Of a stretch of DNA of 64,000 nucleotides, positions 34,901-46,890 are shown piece after piece. Positions within the stretch are counted from its first letter, which is position 1. Each line of letters starts with the position of its first letter. The DNA comes from Sambucus nigra (lineage: Eukaryota; Streptophyta; Magnoliopsida; Dipsacales; Adoxaceae), in NCBI GenBank assembly GCA_949130495.1, contig OX422208.1, positions 646,021,023 to 646,085,022 on the forward strand, in the 5' to 3' direction. The notes beneath the pieces are model-generated. The model did not search any database. It saw only the letters and a list, made by a program, of their open reading frames with translations, and was not told where the DNA came from. The position numbers and the translations under genes are program-made.

Positions 34901-35483
34901 ATACTTGTTGTTTTAAAAATCATTTTTTTACAATCGGGCTCTGACCCATTACCTTGCATATTTTCTTTTCTATTGTATCTTCTATATCAGGTGTCCAACA
35001 GCAGGGACGCCAACCTTAGTTGATTTTGATGAGCTATGGAGCTATGGAGTATTGCTTAGACGCTTATCTTCTTTTGATTCACAGTATTCTTTTATATAGG
35101 GCATGTCGCCCAAAGGAACTCAATTATATCTTTTCTATCTGAGTCAAATACTCTTATAGTCGTGTCTTTTTAATACATTTAATATCGCTGGGATTACTGT
35201 ATTGGATTATTATGTGGGAATGTTTATTCCAATTGCATTTAAATTCTTTTGAGTTATCTGTTCAGTTATTATTGTGGTATAATAATTTGTGTTGTGTTAT
35301 TCATAAACTAAAAATGGATTTTGTTGAAATTAAAATTTGGAAGGTTTTTAACACCAGCTTAATTGGGTATTGGGTGAGTTGTAAATATTTTCGACAGTGA
35401 TGGTAAGAATGAGCCAACTGTATATTAGGTTTTAATTTAGTATGGGGATGGCCACTCGGTATTTAATTAGGCGGGGTGTTACA
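31992..35483 (+). repeat. Element B 5' LTR
   Basis: It is 3.49 kb from TGTAATACCCCGTGATTTTA to GGCGGGGTGTTACA. It contains a perfect inverted repeat of CGATCGATCGA at 33128-33167, a possible TATTATAAG promoter site at 32447, a (TA)n tract at 34509-34534, and a conserved block at 33622-33722 that recurs in the internal region. Confidence 0.95.
33128..33167. repeat. CGATCGATCGA inverted repeat in B 5' LTR
   Basis: GCGATCGATCGATCGACC, a CCCTGCCTT spacer, then CGATCGATCGACC: an 11-bp perfect stem. The same module is at 38902-38942 in the 3' LTR. It lies 1136 bp from the LTR start. Confidence 0.85.
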
Positions 35484-35485
35484 GG

Positions 35486-35503
35486 TTGTATCAAAGCATC
35501 AGG
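35486..35503 (+). other. Element B primer binding site (initiator tRNA-Met)
   Basis: TTGTATCAAAGCATCAGG, two bases after the LTR, differs from the intact site of element A (TGGTATCAGAGCACCAGG) at three positions. Confidence 0.85.
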
Positions 35504-35659
35504 TTCTAGTGTCCTTTAGGATCTGTACGGCTTATTGTGTTTTCAGCTTAGCGTTCTTTGATGTAGAGCCCTATGAGTAGGATTATTGCTTTTCTATTTA
35601 CGCCTATGATCTTCAGCTATTTTGTTATATCAAATACTGATAGTGTACTCTCGTTTCAG

Positions 35660-36945
35660 ATGCCTCCTCGACGTGCACCTCAGCCCATCCCAACTCAGGG
35701 TACGATGACTGCGGCTGAAGTTACTGCAATTATCGTCAGGCAGTCAATGCAGCTCTAGCTGTTGTTCAGCAGGCTCCAGCACAGGCACCAGTTGTGCCAC
35801 CCGTGCAAGGGCAAGTGTTTCCTACTGCATGGGAATGAGCGAGGGATGCCTTTCAAAAGACGCACCCACCTGAGTTTCAGGGAGGATCGGATGTTGTGAC
35901 TGCTAGCCAATGGAAGAAAGATATCCAACGGCACTTGAGAATGCTCGAATGCACTGAGGTTCAACGTCAAATACTATCCACATTCAAGCTAGTAGGGGCA
36001 TCTTTGCAATGGTGGGAAGCTACGACCACTATGGAGGAGAGAGACACAATGACTATTCAAGACTTTTGGATACGGTTTGACGGGAAATACTTTCCTTATT
36101 CCATCCAACCAGAGATGAGGCGGAAATTACTTGATTTGAAGCAGGGAGAGAAGACGGTGGCGGAGTACGAGGAAGAATTTACGCGATTAACTAATTTGGT
36201 ACCAGCAGAGGTACCCACTGAGGAGAGGAGAATTCTCATGTTCACTGATGGGTTGAACTATAAGATTCGCCAGCATTTATTGGGGAATCTTTTACTATGT
36301 ACGTATGCAGATGTTCTTAATGCTGCAATGCTCCACTGCCAGGATAACCGCTTTCATGCTCAGGGTGTCAAGCGGGGGTTTGGGTCAAGCCTACAAGGCA
36401 AGACTACTGGGGGCAGTTCTAGTGGAACTCAGCCAGGACAGAGTCATCAGCATCAAGGGGAACAGGGTTCCCAGTCAGGGGACTATGCTAAGTGTTTAAA
36501 TATGGAGATTCTTGATTTGAGGATAGAGGTAATGGTCAAGGATAGCAGGGCCAGAGACAGGCTCATCAGGGCCAAAGGAAATGAGGTAATGGCCAGCAGG
36601 GTCGGGGTCAACAGGGGCAAAGTGGTGGAAAGTTTGCGAAAAAATGTTTCGTGTGCGGCAAATATGGCCATAAACGACAAGATTGTCCTGATAAAGAAAA
36701 ATTCCCTCAGCAATAAAATGCTCGACAGGAGCCACAGACACCAGTGTTTCCACCAGCTGCTCTTCCAGCTCCAGCTCCGGTGCTAGCACTACCTCCCATT
36801 CCATCAGCACCCGCACATCAGGGTCAGTACGGGCGTATATATAACGTCCATCAGGTAGCGAATCAACAACCACCACCCGCAAATGAGGGTATGTTTTCTA
36901 TCTAAGGAATTATGAGGCGTGTATTGATTTTTTGCAGTGATTAAT
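35660..36945 (+). pseudogene. Element B gag and start of protease
   Basis: The start MPPRRAPQPIPTQGTMTAAE is at 35660. A 1-bp loss near 35735 and a TGA (WE*AR, 35836) break the N-terminal part. An uninterrupted frame 35896-36714 covers the gag core (ECTEVQRQILSTFKLVGASL, FWIRFDGKYFPYSIQPEMRR, GEKTVAEYEEEFTRLTNLVP, MFTDGLNYKIRQHL). A zinc knuckle CFVCGKYGHKRQDC is in a shifted frame at 36645-36690, followed by a proline-rich linker and a protease start GMFSI*GIMRRVLIF, after which the sequence is no longer pol. The catalytic DSGA is not present. Confidence 0.9.
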
Positions 36946-37764
36946 ATTGTGTGGGCAAATTGGGTTACTAAACTTAGCCTATAGCACTGTTATTTAAGTA
37001 GACTCACCGAGGGGTGTGGGACATCTATATTTTCATGTCATCACGTGGGTTTGATTTTTATCACGAAATTACTTATTTTAGGCATGTCTGAACATGATGT
37101 GACTATCGACGTGGATTGATTTGTGGTATATGAGAGCGTATAGCCAGCATCTTATCTTTAACAAGGGAGTAGATGAGTGGACTTTTATTTGAAATCGATA
37201 AAACCTGTAGAGAGGTTTTAAACTGTTGATTAAGGACCTGAGGAGTTTCGATGACCGACTACTTTAGGTAGTAGTGTATCGGGGGGGTTCTTGTTTGGAT
37301 TTCGCTTGCGAGACACCCCACGCATGAAACTAATAACCGTTGGGAGTCAAAATAAGTTAGGTCTTTAGGATATGAGTTTATAACCTTTGCGATAAATATT
37401 ATAATAAAAGTTGTACGATAGGGTGTATGGGCGCCCTGGATGGTTGGATTGTTGTAGTTTTCATAATTGTGAAACAGTAAGTCGTTGTGACTTCAGGATT
37501 TATTTGTCTAAATACGTGAGGATTATTTTTCTCAAGTTTGTCACGAGGACGGTATAGGGAAGATTGGATAAAGTTTAAATATGATTCTGTTGGAACTATA
37601 TGGTGAGACTTAGTGTAACATCGACGGGGATTTTCGTTAATGTACAGTATGGGCGGTACTACTTAGATTTCTTACGATGTGAGATTTATACTCGGAGTTG
37701 ACCTTACCAGAATGATTTATCTTTCGAAATTTCAGGACGAAATTCTGTTATAAGGGGGGAAGTA
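36946..37764 (+). other. Element B 3' internal region, pol deleted
   Basis: No RT, RNase H or integrase can be found. A block at 37252-37345 (CTTGTTTGGATTTCGCTTGC, GCGAGAC, CGCATGAA) resembles LTR sequence at 33622-33722. The end has CGAAATTTCAGGACGAAATTC, the same pre-PPT block that follows integrase in element A, then a polypurine tract AAGGGGGGAAGTA at 37752-37764. Confidence 0.8.
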
Positions 37765-39017
37765 TGTAATACCCCGTGATTTTAATGACTTTTAAAATAA
37801 GTTATATTTTAAATTAATGGATTAATTGGATTTTATTATTAATTAATTCATTTGGGTTTTATCCGAATTGTGGATATTAAAAATGTATGATTCTGAATAT
37901 TACTTAAAGATATTTAGGTAATATATGAATGTGATGCTATTGATATGGCTGTGTGATAATAATTCAGTAATTTGGATTTTTAGTCGGACGCGGTATGGGA
38001 CGTGTCGGGACTAATTTGTTAAATTAAAAAGGAAAGTTATTTTTTATCGACCTTATAGTCATTTCGACTGCGTCGTTGCATCCGGAAGGTTTGAAATAGT
38101 CAGAAAAGTCTACTTGGATGTTGAATTTGGGTCTCGGGTCATTTGGAAATGAATAGACAACCCAAAAGGGCATTTTGGTCAGTTTTATAGGGGGTGAATA
38201 GTAATTTCGGATTTTGTCCTATTATAAGTATTTGGAGAATAAGTGTACGTGGGTTATTCATCTCTTCTACACAAAATAGAGAAGTCATCTTCTAAGAGAG
38301 AGTGAAAGGTTGCTTGGGAAGAGAAAAAACTTACTTGGGAAGAAGAAGAACAAATACCAAAGGTCACCACGACCAACCACCATCGGAAGTTGTCTGGAGA
38401 AGGGAGAACCACCTATGATATACTACACCAAAGGATCAGACCTTCATTAGAGGCAAGTGTTTGATATTTGCAACTTAAGTTTGTATATTTTCCATGTTAG
38501 AATAGTTATAAAAAGAGATGATTTTTCATGTTTGGAAGAAATAATGGAGTTGTTAAATGGATTTCTGGAAACTGAATATATATAGGAATCAAATTCATGT
38601 TGTAGGTAGTTAGTAATCCACGAAATAATCATAAATCTGTTGAAGAAATTATGAAAATCATTGATCTGTTCTTGAAGATATTATGTTGATAATTTTCTGG
38701 AAAAAGAGGATATAAACATGCTTTTAATTCAATCTCTTGATGATTCTAGGATGTTTAGAGCATTAGAAATCATTTATATATGTTGATATATCATGTCATA
38801 AGGATTATAAGTCATTTGGGATGTTAATATGAATGTTTGAATGATCAAAAATGGTTAAACCCGTAGTAGAAGAAATGCAAAAATACTGGGATGTTACCTG
38901 GGCGATCGATCGATCGACCCCCTGCCTTCGATCGATCGACCTCCTTAGGATTGTTAAAGTTTTTTCTATTTAATGATTGTTAGTATCCCGAATCTTTTGT
39001 TGATATTTGGTGATTAT

Positions 39018-41008
39018 TGAAAAAATGTGTTACTAAAGCCGTTTATTAAAAATAAACTATTTAAGTAACTCCGATCTGTTTTTTTAAGAACTCTTTTCGT
39101 AAAAACCAAACTATTTGAACACAAGATGTGTTTAACAAATCAGTATGTACGAGATCTATTCAAAATTTGAATAACAGGTTTATAAAGTAGTTTAAAAAAC
39201 TTAAACTCAGCACAACCAAGAATGAGATGAGTAGATGTAGAAAGATTATGTTCACGATGTTTCTTACGTGGTAAAACCTCACCAATTGAGGAAACATCCA
39301 CGACTCCCTCTACGGAGTAAAAAGAAAAATTCACTAAAACAAATTTATGAGTTACAAACTATATAACTAACATGCAAACAACTCAAACCTATATAAGTTT
39401 AGGAATGTACCCTCTGGTGTCCTTATAACTTCTCTGCAGTTCTGATTGTAGATGTAGTTCTCCCAGTTTGTTAACTTCTGATTTGTTCCAGCACTTTACG
39501 TCGACTCTTGTTCACAAGATCTTATTACCAACACTTTTCGTGTTGTAGGGTGAAAGTGTTTGTTTGTGGAGGTGCTCTCTAACACATGCATGCACACACA
39601 CACACTTATTAAGTACAAACAGTCCTAACAAATTACAGTAACACTATATGCTGTGATCTTTTATTTTTCTTTCTTCTTACAAAACTTTGAACCTTATTTG
39701 ACCTTTAAATCAATCCAAGAATCCACGGATATCTTGCTAAGAAGACAGACAAGGTCTTAATCAATCTCAGAATTAGAAAAGTTTTTCGAGATTGAAAACC
39801 TCCAAGTGTGATTCCAAACTAGGACAAAGGTTTAGTTTTACAAGAACTAGAAACAGAAATCATTTATTATTGATTTCAAAGTAAGCAAACGTTTTATAGA
39901 AAATAATCAACAATATATTTCTCAATATGAGAAATAAAGAATGAAACTAAGTGTAATGTAACATGAATAACTCATATATGAAATTTCTATGAAATCATAA
40001 AGTAGATCTAAGTAATAGTTTAAGTTGAAAACAAGATCTAACGAACAAAAGGTTACAGCAACAATTACAAACTCAACTCAAACTCTCAAACACTCAAGAA
40101 CACTCAGGGTAGTGTTTTGGATATGAAGGAGTTTTGAAGAAGTGTTTGATATTGGATTGAAGAGGTTTTGACGAACAAGGTTAGGGTTTCTAACTCTCTC
40201 CCTCTCGCTGGTTTCTCTCTTCTCTCTCTATTTCTCAAAAAAATGAAAATGGCAAAAGTCTTCGAAGTCTGAGATTAGGGTTCCTTTTATAGTGTGAAGA
40301 GAAGGTTCGAGAGACTGGATCAAAACCAAGGGCCAGGATTAAGTCAAGTTAAATTGACTTTGATCAAAGGGTTCTAAGAACGCGGTGCTTAAACGATACC
40401 TGATTGGTTTAAAATGTTGTACTGGGATTCACCAAGACAACATGCAGATTATCGATAACCAATGATCCAAGGGTTAAAAACATACGCATTTATAACTCAG
40501 TAAAGAAACACAATCTCAGCCAATCAGATGAAGACAGGTGTTGTCCACATAAAGGATATGAAACGCGCGTCTTAAAGTAATTAAAACCACACCCTAAGGT
40601 TTACTCCGCTTTCGGATTGTACCCAAGGTAACATTAGGCCAATATACCCAACAAAGTATATTTACAGATTGACCACAAAAACTTATAAATCAAGTTTTAA
40701 TTAAGAAAACCTTATTTAAAAAATGTTTATAAAATCCCAAAAAATTATTAAAATTCCAACTTAGGGATTTAAAAACACTCAACATATGTACACACATTAT
40801 TATGCAGTATGATATGCATTAAATAAATTCTACTATGTGTGAGTGTTGGCAATTTGTTCTTGATCACTACAAGATAGAGAGATGAAGTAGCAAACCAATT
40901 TCTGAGGTTCTTTGGTTTCTAGGGATGACATAATTTTGTCACAATTTCTAAACTAGATGAGCACTTATACAATATAGACTCAAGTGAGTCAAAAGTATAA
41001 GGGCTTCA
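39018..41008 (-). repeat. Element C 3' LTR (left copy)
   Basis: It starts TGAAAAAATGTGTTACTAAA and ends AAGGGCTTCA. It has three substitutions in the first 60 bp against the right copy. A short minus-strand open frame is present in both LTRs but is only a consequence of their similarity. Confidence 0.95.
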
Positions 41009-41020
41009 ATCTCCCCCTTT
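41009..41020 (-). other. Element C polypurine tract
   Basis: ATCTCCCCCTTT on the plus strand, AAAGGGGGAGAT on the element strand, directly next to the 3' LTR. Confidence 0.9.
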
Positions 41021-41322
41021 GGAAATATGAGACAAAATCTCCTTTGAGTCATCTAGGACTCGTAGGGCAACAACAAATAAGAAAAACTTATTCCTATCTA
41101 AATTCTATCTACCCAATACCTAGAAATCAAAAAGTACATAACTCAACTAAGTACATTTGAATAACCTATGACAACTGTTGAGAGTAACTGTACAACAAAA
41201 ACCTGTAATAAATCACTAAGATCAAGCTGTTTAGCATATGTAAGAAATTAATAGACTCAAATTTCTCCCCCATTTTGTCTCAAATGGACAAAGGGAAAAA
41301 ACTTGGATAAATAGCAAAGTTA

Positions 41323-43300
41323 TTACTCAGCATAAACCATACCAATAGATTTACGTAATGAAATGAATTTATTATAATCTAGAGGTTTGGTAAACATATC
41401 TGCGAGTTGTAGATCAGTAGGAAGATAACTGATTTCTAATTCCTTAGATTCAACCAATTCGCGTATAAAATGATGTCTTAATTTTATATGCTTTGTTCGC
41501 GAGTGTTGAACAGGGTTTTTAAAAATATTAATCGCGCTTTGATTATCACAATAGAGATGCAATTGATTTTCTTGAATACTATAATCACTTAGCATTTGTT
41601 TAAGCCACAGTAATTGAGCACAACAGCTACCAGCGGCTATGTATTCAGATTCAGCTGTCAAGAGTGATGTGCAGTTTTGTTTTTTACTACTCCATCCTAC
41701 CAAGTTATTACCTATATAATAACATGCTCCTGGTGTGCTTTTACTATCATAAGTACACCCAACCCAGTCAGCATCAGTGTACCCAATTATAGTGCTTGGT
41801 GTGTCATTAGTTTACCAAAGTCCTAGATTTATAGTGCCTTTTACATATTTAATGATACGTTTAACAGCATTCAAGTGGCTCTCTTTAGGTTTATTTTGAT
41901 ATCGAGCACATACACACACAACATACATAATATCAGGACGCGAGGCGGTAAGATATAGCAAGGTTCCTATCATACTACGATACAGAGTAGGATCTACGGA
42001 TTTTCCATTTTCATCTTTAAAAAGTTTTGGCGTAGTACTCATGGGCGTTTTAGCATCTTTAGCACTCTCGAGGCCAAATTTCTTTACTATCTCTAAAGCG
42101 TACTTGGATTGCGATACAAATAATCCTTCTGAATTTTGTTTGACTTGGAGGCCTAAGAAGAATTGTAGCTCCCCCATAAGGGACATTTGAAATTCCTTAT
42201 GCATAGTTTCAGAGAAGGATTTGACTTCTGAGGGAGAAGTTGATCCAAATATAATATCGTCAACATAAACTTGAGCAATAGTGATGTGTTTGTCAAAATG
42301 TTTGACAAAAAGAGTTTGGTCATTTCCGCCTCTTTTGAAACATTTATCTAAAAGAAAACTGGAAAGACGCTCATACCAAGCTCTAGGAGCTTGTTTAAGG
42401 CCATACAAAGCCTTTTTCAGACGAAATACATGATTTGGATATTTAGGGTCAATGAACCCTTTAGGTTTTTCTACATAGGTTTCTTCAGCCAGAATTCCAT
42501 TAAGGAACGCAGATTTGACATCCATTTGGTACAGTGTAAAATGCATGTGGCAAGCTATAGCAAAAAGCAGACGAACAGATTCTAAACGAGTAACAGGAGC
42601 AAAGATCTCGTTAAAATCTATTCCTTCTATTTGAGAGTATCCTTGAGCAACTAATCTATCTTTATTTCTAATTATTATCCCATTTTCATCAGTCTTATTT
42701 TTGAAAATCCAACGTGTGCCAACAACCTTTTTGTGATCAGGACGTGGAACAAGATACCAAACATCATGAATGACAAATTGTAAAAGTTCTTCCTGCATAG
42801 CAGAAATCCAGTGAGAGTCATTCAATGTCTCATTTACATTCTTTGGTTCCACAAGGGAAACAAAACATGCATAATGTGCATAATTTCTTAGTTGGGATCT
42901 TGTACGCACTGGCTCACTAGGGTTACCAACTACGTTATTTATGGTATGATCTTTAGAAACCCAGTTAGGTACCTCAGGTGTCTCAATTGGTAATGAATTA
43001 TCCATTTCAGAGGAGTCATTTTCTAAAATATTTGTAGACTCTTCCTCAATAGTAGATTCACCAGTCTTGCTTTCTACAGTAGTGTCACTAACAATTACAT
43101 TTATGGATTCCATCAAGGTTTTAATGCGAAGATTATACACTCGATAAGCTCTACTGTTAAGAGAATATCCTAGAAATATGGCTTTATCTCCCCGGCTCTC
43201 AAATTTGGATAAGTGTTCCCTATCTTTGCATACATAACAAGTACTGCCAAAGGTTCTAAGATATTTGAGATTAGGCTTTTTATTGTACCAAAGTTCTAAG
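41323..43300 (-). pseudogene. Element C reverse transcriptase and RNase H
   Basis: Downstream of the frameshift the frame runs from about 43290 (YNKKPNLKYLRTFGSTCYVC, end of integrase) through the linker, then RT: WISAMQEELLQFVIHDVWYL, VGTRWIFKNKTDENG, RLVAQGYSQIEGIDFNEIFA, YQMDVKSAFLNGILAEETYV, LYGLKQAPRAWYERL, YVDDIIFGST and SRPDIMYVVC. A TAA (about 41812, in GLW*TNDTP) replaces a sense codon, after which the same frame continues into RNase H: ADWVGC, KKQNCTSLLTAESEYIAAGS, CDNQSAINIFKNPVQHSRTK, and ends at MFTKPL...SIGMVYAE. Catalytic Asp pairs are intact. Confidence 0.93.
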
Positions 43301-46300
43301 ATAGACCCTATTTATAATGTGAGAAGCAGTGCGAATAGATTCTACCCAAAAATATTTAGGTAAATTCTTGGGATGTAACATAACACGTGCCATCTCTTGA
43401 AGGGTACGATTCTTTCTCTCCGCAAGACCATTCTGTTGAGGGGTCTTAGGAGCACTGAACTCGTGTTTATTACCATTATAGTCACAGTATTCTATAATAC
43501 CAGTGTCTTTGAATTCACCGCCTCTATCACTGCGAATTCTATTCACTTGAGTATCCTTCTCATTTTCAATCCTAAGAAGAATTTTTAGGAAGGTTTGAAA
43601 TGTTTCAGACTTTTGTTTTAAGAAGGCTACCCAAGTAAATCTAGTGAAGTCATCAACCATAACAAGGATGTAAATGTGTCCACAGAGACTAACAATTTGG
43701 GAGGGACCCATTAGGTCCATATGGATGAGTTCTAAGGGATTAGAGGTATGAATATCTTTGACTTTCTTATGAGGTGCCTTAACAATTTTACCTTCCTGAC
43801 AGGAACCACAAATAAGATTGGGTATGAGTTTGATGTTAGGAACTCCTCTAACTATTTCCTGAGAAGTCAGTCTACTAAGGTTATCGTAATTTATATGACC
43901 CATTCTATTATGCCATATCTCATTGTCATCCATTCTGGCAACATTACAGATTTCAGAATTGTTCATGACAGTGTAGCAATTGTCAGGAGTTCTGAATCCA
44001 GTAATTATGCATTCACCTTTTTCATTTAAAATTTTGCAATTGTTCTTTGAAAAGGTAACAGTATGATCTGAGTCACAAAATTGCGATATGCTAAGTAGAT
44101 TTGCCTTAAGACCTTTGACTAGAAGAACATCTTGAAGAATAGGAAGCCCATCTTCTTGGAGAGTTCCTTTGCCTATGATTTGAGATGAAACTCCATCACC
44201 AAAAATGACTTTACCACCAGCAAAGCTGGTTTTGTTTAAAAGTTTAGTTTCATCACCAGTCATATGCATAGAACATCCAGAGTCTAAATACCAACCGGAT
44301 GATGTGTGTTCAGCTTTTAAAGCAGTAAAAACAACATTACACTTCATCTGAGGTAATAGATCATCTTTTTTAACCCAAATTTCCCTAGTTTTCATCTTGC
44401 GCTTATTAGCTCTCAATTGATAAAATTTGCGAGCTTTGGATTTTTGCTGAAAAATGTTTTGGGCATGATTTTGAATTTTGTGAAAGACTTGAGCATTTGG
44501 TTTAGGAAAGTGCTTAGGATTCCTTCTAGGAAATGTTCTTTTAGGTTTGGTCTTTCTCTTTCTATAATTAGAGTTTCTATTTGGCTGTCTAGGAAGTATA
44601 TAATTGTTGCGGCTCCTCCTAGAATAGTTAAGGTTCTGATAGATATGAGGATTATAGACAGGTTTAACTAGTCTCCTAGCATAGCAACTATCAAAAGAGT
44701 GACCGTATATATCACAGTAAGAACAATAAAGATTGCTCAAGATTGGGGTCTCCTTAGGAAAGTCTCTAAACAAAGATTTTGAGAAGTTTTGAGGTTGAAC
44801 TCTATTCCTAGGTGTGACAGTCTTGTATGCAGACTCACTCTTCCTAATAGAGGGGCGGACGTATTTAGCCTTAGGTGAACTTTCATGTTTAGAGCAACTT
44901 GATTCCCCAATGTTAAAATTTTGATGTTTTGAATCAAAATCAGTTTTTAGAGAATGAAAGTCTGGGCATGTTTCAATAGGTCTTTTGCCTCCTGACACAA
45001 ACTTGATAGGTTCAAGAGATTTTGTTTGTGTTTTCAAATTGGGGCAAAACCCTTTTCCAGTTCGATCATCAGAATTGGTTTTTGATTCAGCAACAAATTC
45101 ATCAAAACATTTTGAATTATTTTCAAATTTTGTAAATTTTTTGAAAACAGTTGCTGTCTTTTCTTTAGTTTGTTCCAATTCTAACAATGTCCCTTTGTAC
45201 TTTTTCTCCAAAATTTCATTTGTTTCAGTTAAATTTTTCAGTTTTTCATCAAACACTTTAATTTCACTTTCATGAGTTAAACATTGGGTAGTATACTCTT
45301 CAGCATTCAGTTTGACCATCAGGCTTAGATCTTCCAACTTTTTGGTAAGTTCTTTCACAATTTGTTCTAGTCTAGCGCTTTTCTTGAGAGTTTTAGCATA
45401 AAGTGTGTGAGTGTATGGGAGGTCTTCATTGTCCGAGTCACTAAGTGTGGTGTGTGGAGTGACCCTTAAAGATTCATTTTTTAAACTCACACACCCATTG
45501 ACATCGTCGTTATCGCTATCCCTTTGACTCACACACCCCGAGGTAGAACATGCAACATTTTCAGAAATCAAAGCATTTAAACCAGTATAAACATGATTCT
45601 CAATAGCAGGAGAAGAGTTACTAGAAACATTTTCATACACAGGTATAGGCACATCATCATTATATATGATCTTGGCAAAGAAATACATGCAAGGGTCAAA
45701 AACATCAGATGAATCAGGTTCCTCATTTTCAAAGTCACTTGAATCATCCCATGTTTTGCAAATGTTAGCTCTAGTGTGTTTGTTTTGAGTGTTCAAGTTA
45801 ACTCTACAGTCTTGTGCAATGTGCCCCAGTTTACCACATCTATAGCATTCAGTCTTTTTAAGGTCTCTATTAGGTCTAATATGAGAGTCCTTGTGATTTT
45901 TGTCATGGTTTTTCTCATGAGGTCTGTGATTAGAGGGAGTTGGATAATTTGACTTGCCTTGTTTATTTGCCACTTTGTTTCTAAACTTAATTATTTTCTT
46001 AAACTGTTTTGTAATTAAGGCAATCTGATTGTCCAAACTCTCTATATTGCATTCCTCATTAGATTCATAAGTGAGGAATTTAAGCTCAGGCTTAGTTAAC
46101 TTAGAAGAGAAGCTCAGATTGGAACTAGTCTGTTTCCTATGGGTTTGGGTCAATTGTTTCTTAAATTCTAGTTCCATTTCCATAGTTCTTAGTTTACTAC
46201 TGAGTAATTCAGGAGTGAGATTTTGATCACACATTTCCTCAATAGCATATCTTTTGTTATCAAATTTCTGTGGTAATGATCTTAGAATTTTAGATACAAT

Positions 46301-46816
46301 TTCATGTCTATCATAAGTCACCCCATTAGCATGCAGTTTGGTCACAATATCAGTCAGGTTCATATAGAAGTCATCAAATGACTCAATCTCAGACATAATT
46401 AAGGAGTTATACTGTTGAATGAGCATTTGAGTTTTAGCAGCCTTAACTCTAGTGTCTCCTTCATGAGCAGTAACCAAGGTGTCCCAAGCTTCCTTAGAAG
46501 TGGTACGGGATGAGATTCTTTTGAACTCATGTTCATTTATGGACATAAATATTGCATTATTTCCTTTGTTATTATTTCGAGAAACTTGTTTCTCTTCTTG
46601 AGTGAACTCACTTAAAGCTTTCTTAACCCTCTCATTACTTCCTTCGGTGGCTGGTTTTGTAGGAAAAGTGTAACCATTTTCAACAATGTCCCAGACATCA
46701 TCTCCCAGAGTTCCTTGAATGAAAGCAATCATCCTTACTTTCCAGTAAGCAAAATTGGTTCCATCAAAGATTGAAGGTCTGGTCAAGTTACCAAATCTTT
46801 CATTTTTCTTGTCCAT
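43280..46816 (-). CDS. Element C Gag-protease-integrase polyprotein (1178 codons)
   Basis: It starts MDKKNERFGNLTRPSIFDGT, with NFAYWKVRM of the copia gag/UBN2 domain. A first zinc knuckle CYRCGKLGHIAQDC is near residue 325, followed by a charged coiled-coil segment (SARLEQIVKELTKKLEDLSL ...) and a second CCHC-like CSYCDIYGHSFDSC near 700. The protease motif WYLDSGCSMHMTGD is about residue 845; the integrase zinc site (IWHNRMGHINYDNL ... CGSCQEGK) and core (HMDLMGP; RSDRGGEF near 1095; TPQQNGLAERKNRTLQE) follow. The frame ends early at VYLRTLVQ because a deletion shifts it shortly before the RT linker. All catalytic residues seen are present. It may still be translated as a truncated polyprotein. 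Confidence 0.93.
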   Translation of the reverse strand: MDKKNERFGNLTRPSIFDGTNFAYWKVRMIAFIQGTLGDDVWDIVENGYTFPTKPATEGSNERVKKALSEFTQEEKQVSRNNNKGNNAIFMSINEHEFKRISSRTTSKEAWDTLVTAHEGDTRVKAAKTQMLIQQYNSLIMSEIESFDDFYMNLTDIVTKLHANGVTYDRHEIVSKILRSLPQKFDNKRYAIEEMCDQNLTPELLSSKLRTMEMELEFKKQLTQTHRKQTSSNLSFSSKLTKPELKFLTYESNEECNIESLDNQIALITKQFKKIIKFRNKVANKQGKSNYPTPSNHRPHEKNHDKNHKDSHIRPNRDLKKTECYRCGKLGHIAQDCRVNLNTQNKHTRANICKTWDDSSDFENEEPDSSDVFDPCMYFFAKIIYNDDVPIPVYENVSSNSSPAIENHVYTGLNALISENVACSTSGCVSQRDSDNDDVNGCVSLKNESLRVTPHTTLSDSDNEDLPYTHTLYAKTLKKSARLEQIVKELTKKLEDLSLMVKLNAEEYTTQCLTHESEIKVFDEKLKNLTETNEILEKKYKGTLLELEQTKEKTATVFKKFTKFENNSKCFDEFVAESKTNSDDRTGKGFCPNLKTQTKSLEPIKFVSGGKRPIETCPDFHSLKTDFDSKHQNFNIGESSCSKHESSPKAKYVRPSIRKSESAYKTVTPRNRVQPQNFSKSLFRDFPKETPILSNLYCSYCDIYGHSFDSCYARRLVKPVYNPHIYQNLNYSRRSRNNYILPRQPNRNSNYRKRKTKPKRTFPRRNPKHFPKPNAQVFHKIQNHAQNIFQQKSKARKFYQLRANKRKMKTREIWVKKDDLLPQMKCNVVFTALKAEHTSSGWYLDSGCSMHMTGDETKLLNKTSFAGGKVIFGDGVSSQIIGKGTLQEDGLPILQDVLLVKGLKANLLSISQFCDSDHTVTFSKNNCKILNEKGECIITGFRTPDNCYTVMNNSEICNVARMDDNEIWHNRMGHINYDNLSRLTSQEIVRGVPNIKLIPNLICGSCQEGKIVKAPHKKVKDIHTSNPLELIHMDLMGPSQIVSLCGHIYILVMVDDFTRFTWVAFLKQKSETFQTFLKILLRIENEKDTQVNRIRSDRGGEFKDTGIIEYCDYNGNKHEFSAPKTPQQNGLAERKNRTLQEMARVMLHPKNLPKYFWVESIRTASHIINRVYLRTLVQ

Positions 46817-46876
46817 TTTTGATTTTCAGAAAACAATTTCAGAAACACAGGATCTCTTTTGAAAGCAGTTTACAAA

Positions 46877-46888
46877 GTTCTGATACCA
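46877..46888 (-). other. Element C primer binding site (initiator tRNA-Met)
   Basis: The element strand reads TGGTATCAGAAC, two bases after the LTR end. It differs from the initiator tRNA-Met complement TGGTATCAGAGC at one position. Confidence 0.88.
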
Positions 46889-46890
46889 AT

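Noticed and set aside
39140..39334. 64-codon frame repeated at 47014-47208
   Set aside because: It is in both LTRs of element C and is conserved only because the LTRs are nearly identical; it has no known role.
43397..45275. Plus-strand frames of 63-96 codons inside element C
   Set aside because: They are shadows of the long minus-strand gag-pol frame.
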